From contig JAFQPD010000081.1 in NCBI GenBank assembly GCA_017411945.1, forward strand, positions 1 to 9,351: a stretch of 9,351 bases of DNA, given 5' to 3'. The stretch is from Mailhella sp. GTDB lineage: Bacteria > Desulfobacterota > Desulfovibrionia > Desulfovibrionales > Desulfovibrionaceae. The notes under the pieces are model-generated. The model did no database searches and had not been told where the DNA came from. It worked only from the letters and a program-made list of their open reading frames with translations. Positions 6,418 to 9,351 of the stretch are shown in pieces. The position numbers were made by a program, and so were the translations under genes. How positions within the stretch are numbered: the first letter of the stretch is position 1; the number at the start of each line of letters is the position of its first letter.

Positions 6418-6493
6418 AGGCCCTTCCGTAAGCCAGCGGCACAGCCCCTTCACAACGCGGGAAAGCACCGGCACTCCCGAAGCAAAATCCAGA

Positions 6494-6523
6494 TTGAAAA
6501 GCCCCTGCTCCTTAAGATAGAAT
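6494..6523 (+). promoter_or_regulatory. Candidate sigma-70 promoter for fmt-rsmB
   Basis: TTGAAA (6494-6499) and TAGAAT (6518-6523) are 18 bp apart and match the consensus at 5 of 6 bases each. Transcription would start near 6530 and give a leader of about 155 bases before fmt. It follows the parB terminator, as a new transcription unit would need. Confidence 0.45.
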
Positions 6524-6530
6524 CCCCACT

Positions 6531-6563
6531 GTCCATAGAGGAAGGCCCTACTTCCTTCTGGAC
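6531..6563 (+). other. Hairpin at the predicted 5' end of the fmt leader
   Basis: GTCCA (6531-6535) pairs with TGGAC (6559-6563), and AGGAAG (6539-6544) with CTTCCT (6551-6556), around a 6-base loop with a small internal loop. It would begin almost exactly at the predicted transcription start and could protect the mRNA 5' end. It has no T tail. Confidence 0.4.
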
Positions 6564-6623
6564 ATTGCCGCTAATATTTCATCTATTCTGTAATTTCACC
6601 TTATATTTCAATCCGATATAGAC

Positions 6624-6641
6624 CTGCAAACTTCTTTGCAG
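6624..6641 (+). other. Short perfect hairpin upstream of fmt
   Basis: CTGCAAA (6624-6630) pairs with TTTGCAG (6635-6641) around a CTTC loop, 43 bp before the fmt start. No T run follows, so termination is unlikely. It could be an operator or a leader stem. Confidence 0.4.
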
Positions 6642-6684
6642 ATTACACTTCCACCAGCTCCATACCTTTTTCTGAGGAGATATC

Positions 6685-7656
6685 ATGTCGAAACTGCGCA
6701 TCGTTTTCATGGGGACGCCGGACTTTGCGGCGGCCGTACTGAAGGAAGTAGCCGCTTGGGAAGGCGGCGAAGTCGTCGCCGTCTATACCCAGCCCGACCG
6801 GCCTGCGGGGCGCGGCAAAAAACTCAAGGCTTCTGCCACTAAAGAACTGGCCCTTGAGCTGGGCTATCCCGTCTATCAGCCTAAAAACTTCAGAGATGAT
6901 GCCGACGTGCAGGCTCTTGCCGCCCTTGAACCCGATGTTCTGGTCGTGGCCGCATATGGCCTGCTCCTTCCCCAGCGCGTGCTCGACATCCCCAAGCTCG
7001 GCCCCTACAACGTGCACGGCTCGCTCCTGCCCCAGTACCGCGGCGCGGCTCCCATCCAGCGCGCCGTGATGAACGGCGACCGCGTTTCCGGCGTGACCAT
7101 CATGAAGATGGAAGCCGGGCTGGACTCCGGCCCCATGCTGCTCCAGCTGGCTGTAAGCATCGAACCTGAAGACACTGCCGGCACGCTGTTCGACACTCTG
7201 GCAGAGCACGGTGCGAAGGTCATGGTCAGCGCGCTTGGCATGATAGCCGAAAAACGTCTGGCCTTCGTCCCTCAGAACGAAGAGCTGGTGACGCACGCCG
7301 CCAAGATCGCCCCTGAAGAAGAATGGATAGACTGGAGCATGGACGCCAAGCGCATCCATAATATCATCCGCGGCCTCACGCCTGCGCCCGGAGCGAAAAG
7401 CACGCTCCGCATCGAAGGAAAGGAGGACCTCGCTCTTCGCCTCGAACCAGGCCAGCCTGTGGACCAGGATGCCAACGCCGCTCCCGGCACTGTGCTCGGC
7501 ATGGACGGCGATGCCCTTCTCGTCGCCTGCGGTTCCGGCGCATACCGCGTGACTGCTCTGCGCCCGGCAGGCAAGTCCACCATGAGCGCGAAGGACTTCT
7601 TCAACGGACGGCTTCGCGGGCTCTCTGCGCCTTATGGCGTTCTGGGCGGCAAGTGA
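6685..7656 (+). CDS. fmt: Methionyl-tRNA formyltransferase
   Basis: This 323-residue cytoplasmic enzyme transfers the formyl group of 10-formyltetrahydrofolate to initiator Met-tRNA, as bacterial translation initiation requires. The N-terminal Rossmann-type catalytic domain (about 1-205) starts with LRIVFMGTPDFA and holds the conserved loop NVHGSLLPQYRGAAPI. The catalytic triad by family analogy is Asn109, His111 and Asp147 (in GLDSGPM). The C-terminal tRNA-binding OB-like domain is about 206-315 and includes NIIRGLTPAPGA. Length is normal. The ATG at 6685 has AGGAG (6675-6679) 5 bases upstream. It heads a fmt-rsmB pair, a common bacterial arrangement, though the usual def gene is missing upstream and parAB sits there instead. 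A hairpin separates it from rsmB. Confidence 0.97.
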   Translation: MSKLRIVFMGTPDFAAAVLKEVAAWEGGEVVAVYTQPDRPAGRGKKLKASATKELALELGYPVYQPKNFRDDADVQALAALEPDVLVVAAYGLLLPQRVLDIPKLGPYNVHGSLLPQYRGAAPIQRAVMNGDRVSGVTIMKMEAGLDSGPMLLQLAVSIEPEDTAGTLFDTLAEHGAKVMVSALGMIAEKRLAFVPQNEELVTHAAKIAPEEEWIDWSMDAKRIHNIIRGLTPAPGAKSTLRIEGKEDLALRLEPGQPVDQDANAAPGTVLGMDGDALLVACGSGAYRVTALRPAGKSTMSAKDFFNGRLRGLSAPYGVLGGK

Positions 7657-7672
7657 TCGGCTCAAACATCAG

Positions 7673-7716
7673 AAAAAGGGGAGGTTTCAGCTCAAAAATG
7701 AGCAACTGCCCTTTTT
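7673..7716 (+). terminator. Terminator or attenuator between fmt and rsmB
   Basis: The inner stem GCTCA (7690-7694) with TGAGC (7699-7703) has an AAAA loop, and the outer stem AAAAAGGG (7673-7680) pairs with CCCTTTTT (7709-7716). A bulged middle section (GTT with AAC) joins the two. The final T run makes it terminator-like, and the rsmB ribosome binding site lies 20 bases downstream. It probably lowers rsmB expression relative to fmt. Confidence 0.6.
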
Positions 7717-7745
7717 CCGCATCAGAATGCCCCTAGAGGAGATTT

Positions 7746-9110
7746 ATGCCGAATCGCGAGTCAGACATCGAAAAAGCAAAAAAAAAGCCTCAGAAGCGAG
7801 ACATGAAAAATGCCCGGGAAGCGGCGCTCGAGCTTCTTCACGCCCTCTTCCAGCATCCGGAAGAAGGTACGCCCCTGCCCGTGATGCTGGCGAAGGCCGT
7901 CCAGAGTGCCGGTCTCGATGGAAGAGACGCCGCCCTGCTCTCCGAGCTGACCTTCGGCGTCCTGCGCAGGCATATGCTTCTCGACTCCATCCTCGACAGC
8001 TTCCTGAAAAAGCCCGGCGAGCTCTCAGCGCAGGTGCGCATGCTCCTGCGCCTTGGCATGCATGAACTGCTGTTCATGGACGGCATCCCGGCGCGGGCAA
8101 GCGTCAGCGAATTCGCAGGGCTCGCCCGCCAGCGTTTCGGCCAGGGTATCGGCGGCTTGGTGAACGCAGTCCTGCGTTCCGCAGACAGAGAGATGGAAGC
8201 CCTGCGTGATGCTGTGCAAAAGGCCGGCCCGACCGAGGCGGCCTCCATCCCGGCGTGGCTCATGGCCATGTGGAAAGCTCAGTACGGAGACGAAGAGGCC
8301 CGAACATTTGCCGAGAACACGCTCACCCATGCCGCGCCCTGCTGGCGTGTGAACTGGGCTCGAGAAGGTGCGGAAGAACTGCGCCGCACATGGCTCGAAC
8401 GCGGCTATAAGGCCGTGGGCTGCCATGGCTTCACAAGCTTCGGCAGAGACAGGATAGCGGCATCGGAAGAACAGAAGGAACTCGCCCAGCTTGAGATCGA
8501 GGGCTTCCTCACTCGGCAGGGAATTTCTTCCCAGCTCGTTTCCGAATTCATTGCCGACTGGATAACGAAGGATGACTGCCTCTCTCAGGCCGAACTGTGG
8601 GACGCCTGCTGTGGGCGCGGCGGCAAGAGCACTGCCCTGCTGGAGAAAGGCGTGCGCGTCACGCTGGCCAGCGATCCGGCTCAGTTCCGGCTGGACGACC
8701 TTCTGGCCGCAGTTGAACGCCTTGGCCTCCCTGCTCCGCAGGCGGTCTGCTCCCCCGAACAGGATGTGGAGGCCTCGTTCCCGCTCATCCTTATCGATGT
8801 TCCGTGCAGCGGCACCGGAACTCTGGGGCGAGTGCCAGAACTCCGGCTCCGCCTGACCCCGGAACGACTGAACGAGGCGGAACGCCTTCAGGCTTCCATC
8901 CTCGAAAACGCATGGGGCAAGCTCCAGCCCGGCGGCCTGCTCTTCTACGCGACCTGCGCACTGAACCGCAAAGAAAACGAAAGGCGCATTGAAAGATTCC
9001 TCAAATGCAACGACTCCGCCCTCCTTTGCGACCAGCGTCTTTTCCTGCCGGAGCTTCCGGGGCACGACGCCCTGTTCCTTGCCGTGCTGAGGAAGCAGCT
9101 GGAAAACTAG
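7746..9110 (+). CDS. rsmB: 16S rRNA m5C methyltransferase RsmB (Sun/Fmu family)
   Basis: RsmB makes 5-methylcytosine in 16S rRNA (C967 in E. coli) using S-adenosylmethionine. This 454-residue protein has the expected NusB-like N-terminal domain (about 18-150, with the family stretch RFGQGIGGLVNAVLR) and a C-terminal Rossmann methyltransferase. Both cysteines of the m5C mechanism are present: Cys354 in DVPCSGTG and Cys404 in YATCALNRKENE. The SAM motif I is unusual, DACCGRGGKS (286-295) against the common DACAAPGGKT, and the part between motifs I and IV is compact. The loop after Cys354 reads LGRVPELR where many homologues have a basic RRNPD-type sequence. It could therefore be a divergent RsmB or another RNA m5C methyltransferase. 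The ATG at 7746 has AGGAG (7737-7741) 4 bases upstream. The first 20 residues are basic and include a nine-A run at codons 11-14. Confidence 0.88.
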   Translation: MPNRESDIEKAKKKPQKRDMKNAREAALELLHALFQHPEEGTPLPVMLAKAVQSAGLDGRDAALLSELTFGVLRRHMLLDSILDSFLKKPGELSAQVRMLLRLGMHELLFMDGIPARASVSEFAGLARQRFGQGIGGLVNAVLRSADREMEALRDAVQKAGPTEAASIPAWLMAMWKAQYGDEEARTFAENTLTHAAPCWRVNWAREGAEELRRTWLERGYKAVGCHGFTSFGRDRIAASEEQKELAQLEIEGFLTRQGISSQLVSEFIADWITKDDCLSQAELWDACCGRGGKSTALLEKGVRVTLASDPAQFRLDDLLAAVERLGLPAPQAVCSPEQDVEASFPLILIDVPCSGTGTLGRVPELRLRLTPERLNEAERLQASILENAWGKLQPGGLLFYATCALNRKENERRIERFLKCNDSALLCDQRLFLPELPGHDALFLAVLRKQLEN

Positions 9111-9133
9111 CCCATCCCTGACCCGCCTGAAAG

Positions 9134-9170
9134 AAAAGGCCGTGTTCCCTCGAAAGGAACACGGCCTTTT
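9134..9170. terminator. Bidirectional terminator between rsmB and the minus-strand gene
   Basis: A perfect 15-bp stem, AAAAGGCCGTGTTCC (9134-9148) with GGAACACGGCCTTTT (9156-9170), has a 7-base loop. It has A on one side and T on the other, so it reads as a terminator on both strands, as suits convergent genes. Confidence 0.92.
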
Positions 9171-9182
9171 GTGTTTCATGTC

Positions 9183-9200
9183 AGGGGGCCGAAGCCCCCT
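9183..9200 (-). other. UUCG-capped hairpin after the minus-strand gene
   Basis: AGGGGGC (9183-9189) pairs with GCCCCCT (9194-9200). On the minus-strand RNA the loop is UUCG closed by C-G, the exceptionally stable tetraloop. It lies between the minus-strand stop and the bidirectional terminator, with no T run of its own, and may shield the mRNA 3' end. Confidence 0.6.
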
Positions 9201-9212
9201 TGATGTTTGAGT

Positions 9213-9351
9213 TTAGAACTTCCAGCCGAACTTGACCTGCACGTTCTGGTCGGTCTCGTTGGAGGAAGCCTGCACGCCGTAGTTCAGGCCGAAGGTCATG
9301 TTGCCCTTTTCAGCCTGCACGCCCACGGTGCCGGACCAGCTGGTGCTGTCC
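9213..9351 (-). CDS. Autotransporter-like outer-membrane beta-barrel protein, C-terminal fragment
   Basis: Only the last 46 codons are in the window; the gene continues past 9351 on the minus strand and ends at TAA (9213-9215). The fragment shows alternating hydrophobic and polar residues typical of barrel strands (SWSGTVGVQAEKGN, then MTFGLNYGVQ) and finishes QVKFGWKF. A C-terminal aromatic residue with aromatics every second position before it is the recognition signal for outer-membrane insertion by the BAM complex. The pattern with turn residues EKGN and SNETDQN resembles the last strands of autotransporter barrels, which are common in Desulfovibrionaceae. The passenger domain, if any, is not visible, so its job cannot be stated. 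It converges on rsmB and is separated by a strong terminator. Another type of barrel protein is possible. Confidence 0.75.
   Translation of the reverse strand, partial: DSTSWSGTVGVQAEKGNMTFGLNYGVQASSNETDQNVQVKFGWKF

Larger units (their letters stand above)
6373..6570 (-). pseudogene. Possible remnant of a minus-strand coding sequence
   Basis: Read on the minus strand, 6570 to 6373 is open for 65 codons and ends in TAA. From about codon 10 it gives a protein-like composition with FLYGQWGFYLKEQGLFNLDF and then LSRVVKGLCRWL. A TAG comes immediately before the frame and it has no ATG, so it is not an intact gene. It could be the tail of a decayed gene or chance. Its last codons lie inside the parB terminator hairpin. 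I recognise no family. Confidence 0.2.
6290..6684. other. 395-bp gap between parB and fmt
   Basis: There is no complete gene here. From left to right it holds the parB terminator (6375-6417), a GC-rich stretch (about 6418-6490), a candidate promoter (6494-6523), a hairpin beginning near its predicted start site (6531-6563), an AT-rich stretch (6571-6622) with a second weak promoter-like pair (TTGCCG 6565-6570 and TGTAAT 6589-6594, 18 bp apart), a short perfect hairpin (6624-6641) and the fmt ribosome binding site (AGGAG, 6675-6679). A protein-like minus-strand frame overlaps its middle. A def gene, the common upstream neighbour of fmt, is absent. Confidence 0.6.

Noticed and set aside
6469..6484. 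Possible sigma-54 promoter (GG at 6470-6471 and GC at 6482-6483, 10 bases between)
   Set aside because: It has a good GGCAC -24 element but the -12 has AAGC instead of TTGC, so it is not convincing as a target of the regulator.
6301..6621. Plus-strand open frames after parB (also 6099-6431)
   Set aside because: They run through the terminator hairpin, have no ribosome binding site and show Pro/Arg-rich chance composition.
6643..7665. 340-codon minus-strand open frame over fmt
   Set aside because: It covers fmt almost exactly and has no motif; it is a shadow of Fmt coding constraint.
8025..9179. 384-codon minus-strand open frame over rsmB
   Set aside because: It is antisense to RsmB, begins inside the bidirectional terminator, and has no domain signs.
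1..9351. Mobile element, CRISPR, tRNA or phage signals
   Set aside because: I found no transposase, direct-repeat array, cloverleaf or phage gene; the only repeats are parS copies and terminator stems.

Overview
The window looks like chromosomal housekeeping DNA from a GC-rich Gram-negative bacterium, most likely a Desulfovibrionaceae-type organism (Desulfovibrio, Bilophila, Mailhella or similar). The reasons are the base composition of the coding regions (39 G+C of 60 in 5941-6000, for example), the NtrC-type sensor kinase/sigma-54 activator pair, the chromosomal ParAB-parS locus, and an autotransporter-like beta-barrel C-terminus ending in Phe. The assignment is from general resemblance only. 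No RNA gene, insertion sequence, CRISPR array or phage gene is visible.

Layout. (1) 1-632: the C-terminal third of glucose-6-phosphate isomerase (pgi). The frame is interrupted by a TAG exactly where a Gln codon is expected, and the sequence before it is not convincingly Pgi. A strong terminator follows. (2) 685-3535: a membrane histidine kinase overlapping by 8 bp a sigma-54-dependent response regulator, i.e. a complete two-component system. (3) 3542-4291: an AT-rich gene for a His/Thr-rich lipoprotein with a PDZ-like C-terminus, closed by a terminator. (4) 4375-6289: two perfect parS sites with a 42-bp period, then parA (probably starting at a TTG), a hairpin-rich spacer, parB and a terminator. 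(5) 6290-6684: a 395-bp gap with the parB terminator, candidate promoters, two hairpins and a protein-like minus-strand remnant. (6) 6685-9110: fmt and rsmB, separated by a terminator-like hairpin. (7) 9134-9351: back-to-back hairpins between rsmB and the 3' end of a minus-strand autotransporter-like gene that runs out of the window.

How the genes fit together. The kinase senses through its extracytoplasmic domain and should phosphorylate Asp55 of the regulator, which would then activate sigma-54 promoters; no good sigma-54 promoter is visible here, so the targets probably lie elsewhere. ParB loads on the twin parS sites and works with the ParA ATPase in origin segregation. Fmt formylates initiator Met-tRNA and RsmB methylates 16S rRNA, both translation functions. 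I see no clear novel multi-gene system. The points most worth a second look are the broken pgi, the AT-rich lipoprotein attached to the two-component operon, the geometry of the parS/parA start region, and the minus-strand protein-like remnant before fmt.
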